A stretch of 64,000 nucleotides of DNA from positions 339,781 through 403,780 of the forward strand of contig CAUJNA010003774.1 in NCBI GenBank assembly GCA_963377175.1. Reading direction: 5' to 3'. The notes beneath the pieces were generated by a model, which ran no database searches, was not told the origin of the DNA, and worked only from the letters and a program-made list of their open reading frames with translations. Of this stretch, positions 32,739 to 45,736 are shown in pieces. Position 1 is the first letter of the stretch. Each line of letters opens with the position of its first letter. The stretch comes from Effrenium voratum. Lineage: Eukaryota > Sar > Dinophyceae > Suessiales > Symbiodiniaceae. The translations under genes were made by a program, and so were the position numbers.

Positions 32739-33364
32739 GACAGACAGGACAGATAGGACGGACAGGACAGACAGGACAGACAGGACAGACAGGACAGACA
32801 GACAGACAGAAAGAAGGAAAAGAGAGCGAAAAAGAGAGAGAAAGAAAAAGAGAGAGAGAAAGAAAAAGAGAGAGAAAGAAAAAAAGATAGCGTAGGAAAA
32901 AAAAGAAAGAGAGAGAGAGAGAGAGCGAAAAAACAAAAAAAACAGAGAGCGAGGGACAGAAAGAGGAAACTTAAAAATGTACAATGTACATATATATATA
33001 TATGTATACATATGTGAAAAGCAAAGAACAAGTTTAAAAAGACACAGAAAAACAGAAAGACACATAAAGAGAAAGAGAAGCGGAACAACAGAAAGCAAAA
33101 GAGAGAGAGAGAGAGAAAGAAAGAAAACAAGAAAGATAAAGACACAGAAGAAGAATCAGACGAAGAAGCAAACGAATCAAAAACAAAAAAGAAGAACAAA
33201 CAGGTGGGAGAGAGACACAGAAGAAGAATCAAATGAACAAGAAAACAAAGAAGGAGAAACAACAACGAAACAGGTGGGAGAGAGAAAAAGAAAAAGAGAA
33301 AGAGAAAGACACAGAATAATAATCAGACGAAGAAGCAAACAAAGAAGAAACAACAAAAACAGGT

Positions 33365-33398
<34 letters not shown>

Positions 33399-33520
33399 AA
33401 AGAGGAAAAGAAAGAGAAAGACACAGAAGCAGAATCAGACGAAGAAGCAAACAAAGAAGAAACAAACAAACGAGAGAAGCAAGTGGGAGAGAGAGAGAGA
33501 GAGAAAAAAAACAAGGAGAA
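32291..33520 (+). repeat. 1.2-kb purine-rich microsatellite field
   Basis: The plus strand is almost only A, G and sparse C: (GACAAA)n, (GAGACA)n, (GACA)n, (GGACA)n, then GA/GAAA blocks with a short TA core at 32985-33010. Open frames on both strands (KETKRQRD-like on plus, CLSVCLSV-like on minus) are composition effects, not genes. Confidence 0.93.
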
Positions 33521-34099
33521 ACTCCGCGGTTTCATTTCATGGGATGTTGAAATGATGTTGAAATGAGGAGTTATGATGCCATGTTTCAACAAACATCCAT
33601 GGGTGAGTTGAATCTACTCAGTGAGTTGCACACAAGAAAATACAACACCGCAGTACCCCTCACACAAAAGCCAGGGCACCCGGGCGGACATGCTTGACTT
33701 GCTCAATTGACTGAACCAGCCACGTGGGTAGGGCTGTGGTACATGGTATTTTGGGCATGGCGGGCAGCTTTCAGCAGGGTGGGGGCTTGTTGTGAAGTAG
33801 CAAGGCAACTCTTCAAGCACATGAGTGTGCTCATGTTTTTCGCATACCCGAAATTGTGATTTTCCTTTTGGCTTCCCCTTCAAAACCAAAAAAGACCAAC
33901 GGATATTTTCGAAACAAGACACGCCCACGTTGGTTTGTTTGGGGCCACCGTCCAACATGCTGCAAGGACCAACTGGCTCCTGACGCTCGAGCGTTCAAAT
34001 GTTGCACAAAACCCCACCCAACCGAACCGAACACACCCACCTACCCACCCATCCGCCTAATTTTCCAATGAAGTTTGTTATGCTGACGTGTCGCGTCAG

Positions 34100-34971
34100 C
34101 TGCTTGGATAGACTTCACGTCCACATCACTCTCGCCGCCACAGGCATCAAAGACCCGGGCGCCGTGAATGCGATAGCAAAAGTCCTTGTCCTGCCATGGG
34201 CTGCACTTTTTCTGGATTGCCATGACCTGCAGCCACATCTGGCTCCAGTAGCGGTTGTAGTCCACCCCGCACGATGCTGCCAGTTGGATGATCTTCTCAA
34301 CTGGGGTGTCCTCCAAGGGAGTCGCAGAAAATCTCAATTAAAGCTTTCTTTACACGCATGGCAAACCACAGTAGAAGAAGTGGAAACAAGTAGGCTAACC
34401 GTGTGGAGTGGCCAAGAGCCTTGAACACCCCTCACTCCTCGTCTACGTCGATCCGCATTGCTTCACCCTTTGCGAGTGCAGCCAACAAAAACTGCACTGG
34501 GAAGAAGCGGCCGTGTTGCAGGTGGAGCCCCTTCTCAAACATGGCATACTGGAAGGGCAGCATGGGCCCATGGACGTACTGCAAATGCAGCTGATATTGG
34601 GAAGGTGGGAAGTTCATACCTGCACTGCCCATGGCTCTCAAATCTGGTGGCATGTTGCCCAAGTATGTCGCCCTGAAGAGATCGTCAGACCAGAATTGCT
34701 CCAAGCAAACTGTGTCGACCTCATCCAGCATGCCTTGCAAGATCTGCCTTCCACGGCAAGGATCCTTAAACAGGAAGCGCAAGTCGGGGATATGAGCACT
34801 CGTAGGGATTACGTTCAAGTGGCACACCGAAACCGTGAGCGGGTCGTCAAAGACCAAATGCTTGTCGTTGCATGCACGCATTGAAATGCTGAGGGAGGAT
34901 GCGCCCTTCTCGATGCCGTAAACAAATGCCTGGCTCAAGACATGAAGCGAAGCTGCGAGTCCCAAAGCCAA
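34100..34971 (-). CDS. Conserved protein of unknown function, two or more exons
   Basis: The main exon (about 34432-34971) encodes SLSISMRACNDKHLVFDDP, LTVSVCHLNVIPTSAHIPDL, RFLFKDP, EVDTVCLEQFWSDDLFRATY, NFPPSQYQLHLQYVHGP and GRFFPVQFLLAAL. It has strong protein character with no stops over 180 codons. A second exon (about 34105-34318) follows with VEKIIQLAASCGVDYNRYW, QDKDFCYRIHGARVF and DACGGESDVD. A possible upstream exon at about 34990-35080 reads GKSLGMFQVVNWDAVRDVG. The QLHLQ segment recalls HIT-type motifs, but the full HxHxH signature is absent, so I give no function. A host gene, judging by its balanced codon use. Confidence 0.6.
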
Positions 34972-35156
34972 ACATGGTATCTAACATGGTTGCCTACATC
35001 GCGAACCGCATCCCAATTGACAACTTGAAACATGCCCAAACTTTTGCCATTCATCTTGGCGCCATCAAAACGTTGTCTGTGCTGGCAAGCTCGACGAGCT
35101 CCAAGCTTGTGCCGCAATTGTTGCATTGAACAAGCGTGCGGGCGCAGGCCTTCCTG

Positions 35157-35184
35157 AAAAAAAAAAAAAAAAAAAAAAAAAAAA
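35157..35184 (+). repeat. A28 homopolymer
   Basis: An uninterrupted run of 28 A. No retroelement body was recognised beside it. The stretch 35185-36440 has no confident exon; 35271-35330 shares GTGGGGATTCATGTCCA with 57575-57640. Confidence 0.95.
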
Positions 35185-36449
35185 CGAACTGTCCGAGTCC
35201 AGCGTCCGAGTCATTTCCAGAGCTTCTCCCAAACGGAGAAGCTAAACGAGTGGACATGAACAACATTTAGGTGGGGATTCATGTCCATCAACCACTTGTG
35301 AGATGGTTCCCTATTGAAGCTCATAGCCAAATCTGCCGAGCTTCTGACATGATGGGCAAATCTTCACCTTGTTCCGCATCTGCTCCAGGACATCTGGCTG
35401 GTCTTTGTGCGCCTAACAGCAACTGCCCTAGACGGGGCCCCAATCAAAGCATCACTCAACCAAATGAACCGACATCGAAAGCAATCAAATTCAAACAGCT
35501 CGAGTGAGAGTGAGTGCCTAAGTTGAACAGCGACTCGCTGAAAGCACCTCAGCGGCGGTAAGCCGAAAATCGAAAAACACCCCGAGTTGCAATGCGGGAG
35601 ATTTTCCTCCGCCCCCCGCGCGCATCGGCCGCGCATCGGCCGCGCCTGCCGGAAATCCTGGAGGCTGGGCCAGCGAGGGGTGGTGTCCCCCGCGAAGTCC
35701 CTCCGCTGGATATGCGGCATGGGCGCCTTGAGCCCTGCCAAGTAGCTCGAAGCACCTGCGCCAAGGAAATCCAAAAAACCCCTGGGACCACATGGATAGT
35801 CCAAAGCCCCCGCTTTTTTTTTTCCTTCCGGTGATCCCAAGGGCCGAAGGGAAAGAGCGCCCAGAGGCGGCGTCCTCCCCCCCCCCCCCCCGCTGCCTTC
35901 ATGTTGGCCGCTTTTGCGGTTGATCAAAAGTCGCTGGCGGAAGGCTGGCACGGGCGCCATACGCGATTGGATGACCAGTGCTACTGTCGTGAGCCAAAAA
36001 TGTCTGACGAGGCTGAGCATGCACGTGGCATAGCTTCTCGGCCGCATTGCAGGAGACCGTTTGCAGCTGCGATGCCAGCAGCAATGGCCCTTCCCTCCGG
36101 GCTTCAGAATTGTATACTTGCCAAAAACACGCTTGAACACCAATCTCACATCGTGGCCAGACTTCGCTGTATCCTTTTCTGGGAACTAGCTGCGAAGTGG
36201 GCTGTGAAGTGGGTCTTTTAGGGGTCGCCCCAAAAATGGTGGTCCCCCTTTTGGTTTCCCTTAAACAACAACACACAAAAATGGTCCCCTCAAAACAAAC
36301 AGACGCCCCCAACAAGCTTCCAAGTACCTCAGATGCCCAGAGGCCATGGGAAACAAAGGGCATCCTTTTGGGTTGGTTTACGTCGGGGGATTTTAGGAAA
36401 AAAGGTAACACTGGGCAACTGGTGGCGGCTGGCGCCCCTTCGCGCCCGC

Positions 36450-38377
36450 TGAAAACCACTTCGCGACTTCGCGCTCGCTCCAACGCCTGGTACCAGGCTG
36501 CAGCTTCCCGAAAGTGGCGACGCTTCCAGTGGGCGGCCGCCACAGCTTGCAATGCCCCCTGACCACTTCCAGCGGAGATGGCCGTGGGTCAGATTCGGAG
36601 CGTGTTCAATTGGCTGTGGGTCAAAGATAGGTACCCAAAATAGTGTTAGTGGGAGGGAGGGTACCCAAATGGGCTGCCCTGGTAAATGGAAACATGGGCT
36701 AAAATCTGCGGTCCCCTAAGCCCAGTGGTTCCATTTTGACACGCGCTCACCCAGATATCTGCTGAGGCATTTGTTGAAGTGCGTTCGACCAACTGGGAAA
36801 GGCACTTGCTGGAATGTTGGACCCCAGTTGACATTTTTCTTTTGCTAAACAAATATGGTATTTGCCGGGGCGTCTCCTGGCTCGCAGCATGCAACAATAA
36901 CCAAAACACAACTAAGGAGGTAGAAGCACTCTTGGCGCATGTTAGCCATCTCGGGCATTGAACTAACTCAGTTTCACGCAGGCTGGAACATATGACAGGC
37001 GTATGCAACAGTCTATGGAGTCAATCAGTGTCTTGTTCGCAAGCGGGCATCGAAACAAAGTTGCGGGCTAAGGGGGCAGTGGCCCCGGCACAAGGCTCTC
37101 TCGCTCTCGCCGTCAAAAGTCTCGTCTGCAGAAGCGCGGGGCACTTGCCACGCCTTCCAACTGGCGAATCTGGACTCCAAATGCCCCGCCTTGGAGTCTG
37201 GGTTGTCCTTTGCCACCGACTCCAGAAATTGCAGGGCATCTGCATCCTGTCGGTCGCGCTCTCAGACAGGTTGCATGCCGAGTTCATGAGCAAAACCAAA
37301 GTCGCAGGTCATGACAACATGGGTTCGCGATGGTTACCGAACGATAGAAGGATATCAGAAAAGGAACAGCCAGGTTGCAACTCTTTGTCTTAAGACTTTC
37401 TTTTTTAACAATGCCCCGTGCCATGTTGGCAGAATTACTAGACAAAGCGACTCAAATAACAGGGCTCAACAGCTCATTCACTCGTCTGCGATGAACAGGA
37501 CGTGCAGTGCTCTTGGAGGAATCCTCGGTCAACTTCAGAAACATCCGTCCACAAAACGACGTGTCCAAGAAGCAAATTTCAGGCAGCCCTTCATTGGTGA
37601 CTTGGACTGGTGGGCTTCTTTTTTGGGTGCTTTTTGAAGCCAAGTGGGGAAGGCACCCAAGGTCCAAACCACCAAGGGCTAAGTGCGTAGACCGTAGAAA
37701 GTCAGTTGGGAGCTCACCTCGGCAGGGAAAAATCGGAGAGGGAGACCTCCCATAGGCAGTGGCAAGTTGTGGCTGCTGCCAAACTGCTCCTGTTGCAAAC
37801 CTTCCGAAGATGAAATGCAAGTTGAGTCTTAAGGGGAACGCAACTAGAATCAGCCTGCAAGTTGGAGGGCACAAGCTTTCCCAAGCTTGCCCCGCGTCTT
37901 TGCCGCGCAAACATCGCAAACTCGGCGCGCCTTGAATTTCGTTGCGTTGCAACTTTGTTATTACCTGGGCTGATGGATCCTGAGGCTGAACAAACCTCTT
38001 GCATGACTTTCACCCAAAGGTGATGCAACAGGATTCCTTGCCCCTCAGCAAGCTCTGTGTCCTTGCCCGCTTTCTCGAAGAGCAAAGCCTGATTGACAGG
38101 TCTGGCTGCCCCCTTGGCTTGGAAAGCTTGCACTAAAGACCCCGCCCCAAACCACGACCCCAAAGTAAGAAGCGGACCTCTGGTTAGAAACCGTACAATG
38201 GCCGTCTCCATTGCTAACAGGTGGTTGGCAAAAGCTTTCCACAGGCTCGAGACGCGCCCACAACAAGTGTGACATTTCGCAGTCCAAGCGAGTTAGTTGT
38301 CACAATGCGTGCCCTGGGCGGGTAAGCGGCCAAGGCATTTCTTCGCAGACTGTGCCAAACGAGGGCTAAGGCTAAAG

Positions 38378-38409
<32 letters not shown>

Positions 38410-40303
38410 CATATTATATACTCTGCCGACGCCAGTCGAGCATATCCCCAGCAGCCCCCGCGCCGAGTTGATTCGAGCTTGCCAACTGCACAAACACTTT
38501 CACGGGTTTGCTCCAAAAATATCGCCAAAATCCTCGCCCTGGTCATGTTACGCATATTATCTGCGTTCTTTCAATAGGCGCAAATCCCAGTTCGCCTGCA
38601 GCTCTCGGAGCTGCGTCCTTAAGCGTGGGAAACTTGACTGGTGTCCGGAACTTTGATCCAAAGTCTTACGCCAGGTGCCCAAAAAACTGTCGCGAGGCTG
38701 CGTGCGTTTGAGGAACCTCGGGGCCCAAAGCGGCATCCTTGCAGTTTCGGCAGGAAAACAACGAGCCAGGTGGAGATAAGTTGCCAAACAACTCCACAAA
38801 GACCGGCGCCCCAATCAGAAATGCAAGAAACTTCCGGGGTTGCCCCCTAGAAATTTCATTTACAAAGGGGTGACCTTCCTTTGGCGCCAGCCCGTCGCCT
38901 TCTGCTCCAGTGCCAAAAGGTTGCCGGGCTCCAGCTGCTGCGCGCGGGCCAGGTCCGCCTGTGAAATCCATCCAATGCATGGGGCTGATTTCTTTTATGG
39001 TGTCCCGTTGGAGTGGGATTTTGAACGGGAATTACGGGGAAAATCCGTAAACAATTGAGGAAAAATCAAGAGCACAATCATATAGGTGTGGATTTGTTTT
39101 GAATTCTCTCACTTTTTGTCAGTTTCAAGCGCGAAGAACACCGACCGCTTGGGGAATGAGACAAACCGGTATCTTTCCATGAGCTGATTCCATGGATCAG
39201 GGCCCCGAGAAACATCCCGATAAAAGGCCTGCACCAACATGCATTTGCTCCCACCATGACAAACTACCACATGCACCGGACAGGACAATGCCATGACCTA
39301 CGAACCTCTATGCACCGCTGGACCTCCACAAAACCAAGCCCTCACATATCAAAATATGGCCAACCCCCCGCCCCAACGCGAAGCCACAAATTGTCAAGCT
39401 CACCGGCCATTTCAAGCACAGCAACTGACTGGCAAGCCATCAGTCACTGAAAGAAGCTGCATAAGCCTTGACTTGCGTATGCTCACCAGCCATGCGCAGC
39501 CCAAATCCTAAAACATGAGGCTCTTGAAGGAAATCCATTGGAAGAGTCCCTGTTTGAGAAAAAGAACGGCACCACCCCTTTCCAAGACACAGCCGCCGCC
39601 TCCGCCTCCGACACGTCACAGTCTGGCGCCTGCAAGCCACCATGGACCCGGCACGGTTCTTCACCATGCAACTGCTCGGCATTGGTCAAAAGGATAGCAA
39701 AGGAAAGGAAAGTGGCGCCAACTCCCTGACTGAATCACTGAAGTGTCTTAGCGTGCTAGTTTGTGCTGGCCCCCTTGCGAATATTTGTTTTGCTTAGGAA
39801 CTTCGGGCATGGGAAGTACACATGCAAGATCCCGCCGCATCCTGCTTGTCACGCACTGTCCATGGCTGAGGGCCCGTACTGCGAGCTTCCGCGCTGCCAG
39901 CTCGGCGTGCCACTGGGCGTTGCCCGGTTCCAGCCTGGGACACAGAAAAACTGCGTGGGCAAACTGCGCATTTTTCCCGCGAAGGCCAACCAACTCTGAT
40001 CAATCCTCAGGTTTGAGACCTTCATAAACTTATCGCCTCTTGCAGATCAACCAGGTTTTGGTTGACGTTGGAAGGCAAGCAACAAAATAAACTGTCGCAG
40101 TCAAGTGGGATTTCCCACTAAACCAAGAATAACCAAAAGTAAGCAAAATGTTTCCCAACAACAACCATGAGGTTGGCTGGTTGGGAACGCTCCGTTTTAC
40201 CTTTGTAACCCGGCTGCCTGAGGCGCTGGCTGCACCAACCGCCGCAAAGCCCGCAGCTGCAGCGCGGCGTCCGAACGGGATGCCTGCGCCAAGCCGCGCC
40301 AGG
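36450..40303 (-). CDS. TPR-repeat protein, downstream exons
   Basis: Exons: 40201-40303 (WRGLAQASRSDAALQLRAL, RRLVQPAPQAAGLQ), about 39846-39934 (LEPGNAQWHAELAARKLAV), 38879-38958 (ADLARAQQLEPGNLLALEQK), 37190-37246 (DADALQFLESVAKDNPDSK) and about 36450-36558 (AHWKRRHFREAAAWYQALER). The first two join in phase through a split AG|G arginine codon to give a TPR helix boundary (LQRLEPGNAQW). Donors include GT (40200), GC (37189) and GA (38878). TPR arrays bind other proteins. More TPR exons on the same strand lie at 52.5-58.8 kb, so this is probably the 3' part of one long gene. Exons between those listed are likely missing. Confidence 0.62.
36620..36740. mobile_element. MITE-like repeat with GTCAAAAT-type inverted ends, copy 2
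   Basis: It starts GTCAAAGATAGGTACCC and ends CCATTTTGAC. It shares its body with 1023-1106 and carries an extra internal block (TGTTAGTGGGAGGGAGGGTA). Confidence 0.6.
38386..38412 (+). repeat. (TA)n microsatellite
   Basis: About twelve TA units after a short CACACA run, in a TPR-gene intron. Confidence 0.9.
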
Positions 40304-41764
40304 CTGCAAGGCCTAAGCAACAGGCCGTGAAATGTTGTGCCCATCTAGGTGCTGCAGTAGAGAGGTTAGAATAAGGGAGCTCTTTTGGCTCGTGGCGCAT
40401 CCTCGGTCGGCCGCGCTGGTGAGTGGGGCGTACCGCCCCACCACCGGTTGGAAAGCCCGGTCGGGCTGTGACACCGGAGAGCCAGGCTCAATCCGCAGGC
40501 CTGGCGGGCACCCAAGGGCAGCCCACAGGCAAGCACCGCCACACGCAGCAGGCCGGGGCCCGGCTGCACAACTGCTGAGAAACGCACAGCCCCGACAGGG
40601 GCCGTGCCTGAAAGAGGCTCCAACCTGGGCCCAGTGTGAGGGGCACCCACCCCCCACACTGGAACCCAGGACGCCACTGCAAGCCGCGAAGGCACCCACC
40701 ACACGCAGGAGCACCAAGTGAGGGGGCCAGCCCCCCACATGGTGCAACCAGCACGAGGCCAACAGGCCGAAGACACCCGCCGCCGCACAACAGGGTGCCC
40801 ATTTGGCACGTGGCATCCCCGAGGCGAAGAAGGGAGGCCAGGACCCCCGAGCTGCACAACGCCAGAGACCGAGGGCGAGGAGACCCACACCCCGGGCCCA
40901 GGCGGGCACCATGCGGCAGGAAGTGCCGCCACCACATCCGCAGGCACCAGGCGAGGGGGCCAGCCCCCCACACAGGAACCCAGGCATCCTGCACTAGGCC
41001 AAGGAGGCCATCACCCATCCACCACCCGAAGAGCACGACGAGGAAGTAGATCCACCACCTGCCAAGCCAACCACCTCCAAAGGCCGCAGCCCACCGTGCC
41101 GCTAGGCCAAGGCACCGAGCAAAAAAGCCCAGTCCTTGGGCACACGGCCGAGGCGACGGGCCGGCCAGGGCCCGGGCTGTAAAGTCGAGCTCCTCCTGCG
41201 TGCAGACCAGGCGGGCCCCCGCAAAGGCCCCTCTAGGCCACGTGACACCTGCGAAGCAGCCCAGCCTGGGCCTCCAATCCCGAGGAAACGCCAGTGGCTC
41301 CCTGCGTGTGATGCATCGTCGAGCTGCTTGAAAATGCTCCAGCAACTCACGCACCGCAGCCGCATGACCAGGGCGAAACGGCAGGAGGCGCGGAAACCGG
41401 CGCCAAGCGACAAGGGCAGCCTCCAACCCAGGCTGCATCTGCTCCGGCAGGACCTCCCACTGCGCCTCCGCCAAAAATCGGCACCATGCATCCCAGGATG
41501 TGTCGCCACCCCTCCAGTCCCGTGGCCGGGACAGAGGTGGCCGTGTGACAACCAGCGCAATCGGGCCATGGCGCGGATCCGGCAGGGGCTCAGGGGGGCG
41601 CATGACAGGAGGGGGGGTAGGTTGGGCATCAACATCAGAGGGCAACGCAACAGCAACACGGGTACGTGGCAGGGCGGCCAGCAACCGCTGAAGCCACAGA
41701 TGCCGTCGGTAGGCTGCATAGAACAAGGCATGCAGCCGGGAACCATCGACCCGGAGGGCGGCAC

Positions 41765-44235
41765 GAGCAGCTTGCTTGGCGGCCAAGTCAGCAGCATGAT
41801 TACAGGCCGCATGCATGGCGCCGACCGGGCAGGTAAGCGACTGAATAGCCACATGCCCACGGATCCAATGCAGGGACAGGCTGAACCCGTGAGGGCCACG
41901 AGCAACACAAATCTCCCAGAGGAGCTGCCAGATATCAGCAGCGGCCACATGGGTGGGCACCCGATTGAGAGAACAAAGGGACGCCCAGGCAGAGACCGCA
42001 GACTGAGAGTCAATATGGAGTGTAAGGGGGCCACGTACAAGTTGGGCCGCCCTGAGAATGGCGTAAACCTCCGCCCTGTAGTTGTCAGCAAAGACGCCCG
42101 GGACAGGCCCCGAAGCCACAGTGACCCGAGACGGGGAGACAACCGCAAAGCCAGCAGCGGCAAAGAAGGGATGCTGAGGGAGGAACACACTGCCGTCAGT
42201 CCAGAGATGGACCGAGGTGCCCACAGGGAACAAAGGGACAGGACTAACAGCAGGCCACTCAACCACAGTACAGCACGCAGCAACGAGGTCCGGAGGGATC
42301 TCCGGAAGCGCATGGGAATAAAACGCAGGGCCCTGAGACTCGCTTTGACGAGGGGGGGGCCCAACCTCGGCCGGGAAGGCGGGGCATTCAGCCAAGTGAC
42401 CAATTGTCTCAACGTGAGCTTCGCAGTACCTGCAAAGGGGACTAGCGGCCATGCCCGACGAAAAGAGCCGGTCAGCGGTGACCGCGGACCCAACGACCAC
42501 CGCGGGAGCGATGGCGGGATCAGAAGGGAAGGCACGGGCAAAGGAAGTCCAGCTTGGGGCAGCCGGGACCGCCCAGGGAGCCCTGGCAAAGGAGACATCC
42601 AGGAGGCCTGACGGACCTACACTAATGTCCCCACGCTTGGCCCCACAGGCACGCTGGTAGGCATGCTGGGCAATGGACCATTGAAGAAGCTTGCGCAAGG
42701 AGCGCACGGACACCGAAAAGAGAGAGATCCAGGACCCAGAGTGGAAAGCCACCATGGCCGGCGACTGAAAGCGAAGCCCGCAAGAGGTGACAGCAGCAAT
42801 GAAGCTGGCAACCAAAGTAGAGGGCAGCACACGAGGATTGGTAAAGGCAATCCGCCACTTGAGTGCAAACGCTTCAGACCGCTGCAAGTGCGAGACCACA
42901 TTGAGCACAGCACGGTAAGACAGGGCATACTCCGGGTGAACAAGGTGCCCCCTGTGAACCACGGCAAGGAGGAGCTCGCGCGACCTCCAGGAGGGCCGAC
43001 CATCCCACAAGACCGTGGCAACCTCAGTGGTGAGAGAGGCCAGCTGCTGCTTGGGAATCGTGTTGAGCTCAGCAGAATAAGTGAGCATGGGCATGGCTTT
43101 GCGGGCTACAAATGTAGCCGCCAAGGGCCCTAAGGGCAGGGCCCGAATGGCACGCAAGGCTCTCCTGAAACGTGCAATGGCAGAGGCACGGGAATTCCTG
43201 GTGCCCCGCAGGTCTAAGTTGATGCAGACCCCAAGCGGGCGAAGAGCACGGAGGCGAGGGGCATCTGGGAGGGCAGCCTGCAGGTCGCCAGCGTGGACCT
43301 CGTGCGTGGTCCACCAACCAGATTTGTGCAGGTTGAACTGCTGGCCGGCAAGCGCATCAAAGAGAGAGGTGGCGCGAACCGCTTGAACGAGGGAGTCAAT
43401 GGCCTGTGGAGCATTGACCGGCAGGTAACCGTCATCGATGTAGACCCGCGGGTCCACACCAGGGAAGTGAAGCGGACATGAGCACATTGACAGCGAGGAC
43501 CGACATGGAGCAACGAGTGAGGGTGGATTGCCCCGCGCCAGGAGAGAAACCGCTGAAAGGACCGGTAGTTGCTATGCCACGCACGAGCAACGCCCCCGGG
43601 GAACCCAAGAGCAGCAAGGATCGCAGCGATCTGGCCAGGGAGCAGACGGTCGAAGCATTTGGACCTGTCCACTTGAATACCCGCGAAGACCTCGCCAGTC
43701 GCCTTGGCTTCATGCAGGTCAAGAGCAAGGTGATGCGTGATGTCATCAACTCGGCGGCGGGCAACACCCCCAACAACTTCAGGGGGCAGGACCTTACCCT
43801 GCCACTCGGCGGAGGCACGAAAGCGAGCCGAGGACCAAGCAAGATACGAGATGGGTAACACCGCAATCAAACGCTTGGCCAGCGGAGCAGGCCCCGAGCA
43901 GTACCGAAGATGCTCGGCATAGTCCAGGCCCCAGCTGCAACCTGACAGAAAAGGTGCGCAAGGACCCGAAAGACAGGCAAGGGCAAAGCACGCAACGCAA
44001 CCGCAGTCCAACCGTCGAGGCCAGCCGAGGAGTCCGGTGAGCGGCGCGCGACCGAAGCCTGAAGCTCTTCCGCAGTGACCGGGGCCAAGACAAGGGGAAC
44101 AGCACGCTGCTCCAACAAGTGCTGGATAGGCCTCATGAGAGGCTCGATAGGGATGCCAGCTTGGTGGACATCGAAGATTTGATTCCACTGCTCAGCAGCA
44201 TGCTCAAGAGCCGCAGAGGGGTGGAAGGCCGGCAA
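41765..44235 (-). CDS. LINE reverse transcriptase and RNase H
   Basis: Read across frames on the minus strand: RRSPDSSAGLDGWTAVAL (RT entry motif, about 44030), RLIAVLPISYLAWSSAR, GIQVDRSKCFDRLLP (motif A Asp, about 43660), VYIDDGYLP (catalytic DD, 43420-43447), GQQFNLHKSGWW and LRPLGVCINLD. RNase H follows: HLWTDGSVF (Asp, about 42200), NYRAEVYAI (Glu), LHIDSQSAV (Asp) and NHAADLAAKQAA (Asp, about 41785). All catalytic acids are visible, so the enzymes look intact apart from frame changes near 43.45 and 43.9 kb. The open frame runs on to 40488, but the last 200 codons contain repeats and are probably 3' UTR. Confidence 0.88.
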
Positions 44236-44722
44236 CCCATCCGGACCAGCAAGGTGGTTGGACCCAGTAGGAATGGTAGCACGCTGGAGGTGCTGGAAGA
44301 CCTCCCGGCCGCTGTGCAGGGCAGAGTGCCTGAGGCCGCATCAGCACGCTCACAGAGCTGGGCAGTGCCCTCAGGGGTAAGGTCGGTCACGGGCCAACCT
44401 CCAGAACCGGCGGACAGTGAATAACGTGGTGGACGCATCAGCAGGAGCAGCAACAGGGAGCCGAACCAACCGGTAGAAAAGCTCCCGAGCGAGAGAAAGG
44501 AGGCGGGTGTGCAGGACCACCGGATGCGAACCAGGAAGCACGCGACCGAGCGGACGCATGGGGCGGATGGACGGGAGAGAGCCACGTGATCGGACACCAC
44601 ACCCCCAACGGGCCCCCATGGCAAGCAGAGTGGAAAGGGCAAACTCAGAGAACATTGCCCAGGCCTCCTCCCCAGTGGACAGGGCGGGAAGGGCAGGCAG
44701 AAACCTGTCAGTCCACAGAGCC

Positions 44723-45540
44723 TCAGCATACGCGGTCCAGGCCTCCGGAGAACCCAGATGCGCAAGGTCCAGAGGCCGTTGCGCGCGGCACCTTGCCTTG
44801 GGCCACAAAGTGGAGAGTGACAGGGGCATGCTGATACCCACAAAGGGGGGCGACCTCCACCTGATGCAGGAGCTCCGAAGCGAGCACGTTGAGCAAGACC
44901 GTATCAATTGAGGTGGTGGGGGAAGCTTCGTCCCAGGTCTTGTCCCGACAGAAGGTGGGAGCACGCTCCTCATCGGGGCGGGAGGGCTCGGAAGGGTCAA
45001 GCCACACCCCAGTGGCCAAGGCATCACTGACAGCAGGGTAAGAGGAGGGGCACGCTTGGAAGTCACCCGCAAACAAGACAGGATAGTCGAAGAGAAAGGG
45101 GGCGGCAAAGTCAAAGGCATCAGAGAGCAGCTCCTGGTTACGCTGGAAGATGGAATCATCCGAAGAAGCCCCGGAGATGCCATAGAAGTTGATAACCAAG
45201 AACCTCAGCCGGCCGTAGGTGGCCCAGACAACATGGAAGCGGCCGGAGGCCAACAGGGGCTCCAGGCGGCCAGTGACATCCTGCTGCGGAGAGAAATCGT
45301 AGACCAGGCAATCATGAGAGATAGCAGCCAATCCACCCCACTCCACCCGGCGGACACCGTTCACGTCGGGAGCAGCGGGCCAGGGACCAGAGACCGGCCG
45401 ACCTCGGAAGCACGGAAGGAGGCAGTACGGACATTATCAACAGACAAGCGGGCCTCCTGCACCAACAAGAGCGAAGCAGGAGCCTCGAACAAATCAGCAT
45501 GGGCAACAAGGGAGCCCACATTGTGAGACCGAACCACAAA
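44723..45540 (-). CDS. LINE APE-type endonuclease
   Basis: The minus strand, with one frame change near 45365, gives SHNVGSLVAHADLF (metal-site Asn), LLLVQEARL (catalytic Glu), VLFAGDFQACPSSYP (GDF motif, about 45060), TSIDTVLLN and YQHAPVTL (the SDH equivalent with Gln for Ser-Asp). These are the ordered motifs of apurinic-like endonucleases that nick target DNA for target-primed reverse transcription. It lies directly upstream of the RT. Confidence 0.8.
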
Positions 45541-45736
45541 AGGGCCTTCACCAGGGAAGCCCAGAGTAGCATCAAAATCGCGGTACAGCCAACAACCGAC
45601 AGAGCAGACAGCACAGTGGGCAAACAGAGAAAGAGGCGCCCAACCAGACCAGGAGCAGTGGCCAGCACCACACCCGGGGCAGACCGCCCGGACCAAAACC
45701 CAAGAAGTATAGGAGGGGCCCAAGGGGCCCCTCCTG

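Noticed and set aside
32062..33265. Long ORFs of SLCLSV or KETKRQRD repeats on both strands
   Set aside because: Pure consequence of the purine/pyrimidine microsatellite.
34920..34945. Possible relict of the dinoflagellate spliced leader (CTGGCTCAAG)
   Set aside because: Only about ten bases fit, and it is on the strand opposite the gene there.
40488..41100. C-terminal extension of the long RT/RNase H open frame, rich in GGxLAWCL-like repeats
   Set aside because: It coincides with GC-rich direct repeats after the RNase H domain and has no domain signal. More likely 3' UTR open by composition.
41136..42611. 491-codon plus-strand open frame opposite the LINE RT/RNase H
   Set aside because: Antisense shadow of a GC-rich ORF. 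The minus strand carries all catalytic motifs.
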